Notes under the pieces: generated by a model
What the model saw: only the letters and a program-made list of their open reading frames with translations
Database searches by the model: none
What the model was told of the DNA's origin: nothing
Part shown: piece after piece, positions 6,524-6,525 of the stretch
How the letters are laid out: the number at the start of each line of letters is the position of its first letter
How positions within the stretch are numbered: the stretch's first letter is position 1
Position numbers and translations under genes: made by a program
Source: Candidatus Omnitrophota bacterium
GTDB lineage: Bacteria > Omnitrophota > Koll11 > Zapsychrales > Aceulaceae
DNA: 6,525 nucleotides
Reading direction: 5' to 3'
Assembly: GCA_029931885.1 (NCBI GenBank)
Contig: JAOZRJ010000014.1
Span: 1 to 6,525, forward strand

Positions 6524-6525
6524 AT

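Overview
The whole window lies inside one protein-coding gene. Reading the + strand from base 2, the frame stays open to the end: 2174 consecutive codons with no TAA, TAG or TGA. It is open at both edges, so the true start and stop are outside the window and the full protein exceeds 2174 residues. No intergenic gap, RNA gene, mobile element, CRISPR array or terminator was found. Every other open frame is short and looks like a shadow of this gene. All residue numbers below count from the codon at base 2.

Layout along the protein: (1) residues 1-86, the C-terminal part of a P-loop kinase of the uridine kinase/phosphoribulokinase type; (2) 87-189, a linker; (3) about 190-340, a class I SAM-dependent methyltransferase domain; (4) about 375-532, a second P-loop NTPase/kinase-like domain with a substituted Walker A lysine; (5) about 568-735, four degenerate helical repeats; (6) about 758-938, a chymotrypsin-fold (trypsin/HtrA/V8-like) serine protease with His791, Asp832 and Ser898 in place; (7) about 939-1660, a mostly helical, charged region I cannot assign, with two weak TPR-like hairpins; (8) about 1660-1765, a possible but weak GNAT-like acetyltransferase segment; (9) about 1845-1935, a duplicated helical motif around Asp-Ala-Ala-Lys-Arg; (10) about 1936-2174, an unassigned mixed and then beta-rich region running off the edge.

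The organism is probably a bacterium. The DNA is AT-rich (roughly two thirds A+T by eye), intronless, and translates with the standard code (Trp is TGG and no in-frame TGA occurs). Giant multidomain proteins of this style are known from Omnitrophota and some other small-celled or host-associated bacteria, so I favour that kind of source. This is inference from architecture only; a giant virus or another bacterial lineage cannot be excluded.

Functionally, the protein appears to join nucleotide-binding/phosphotransfer, methyl-transfer and proteolytic modules in one chain, separated by helical scaffolds and serine-rich linkers. Such a mix suits either a giant effector or toxin that modifies host or prey targets and may cleave itself, or a large intracellular regulatory or conflict protein. 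The sequence does not decide between these.
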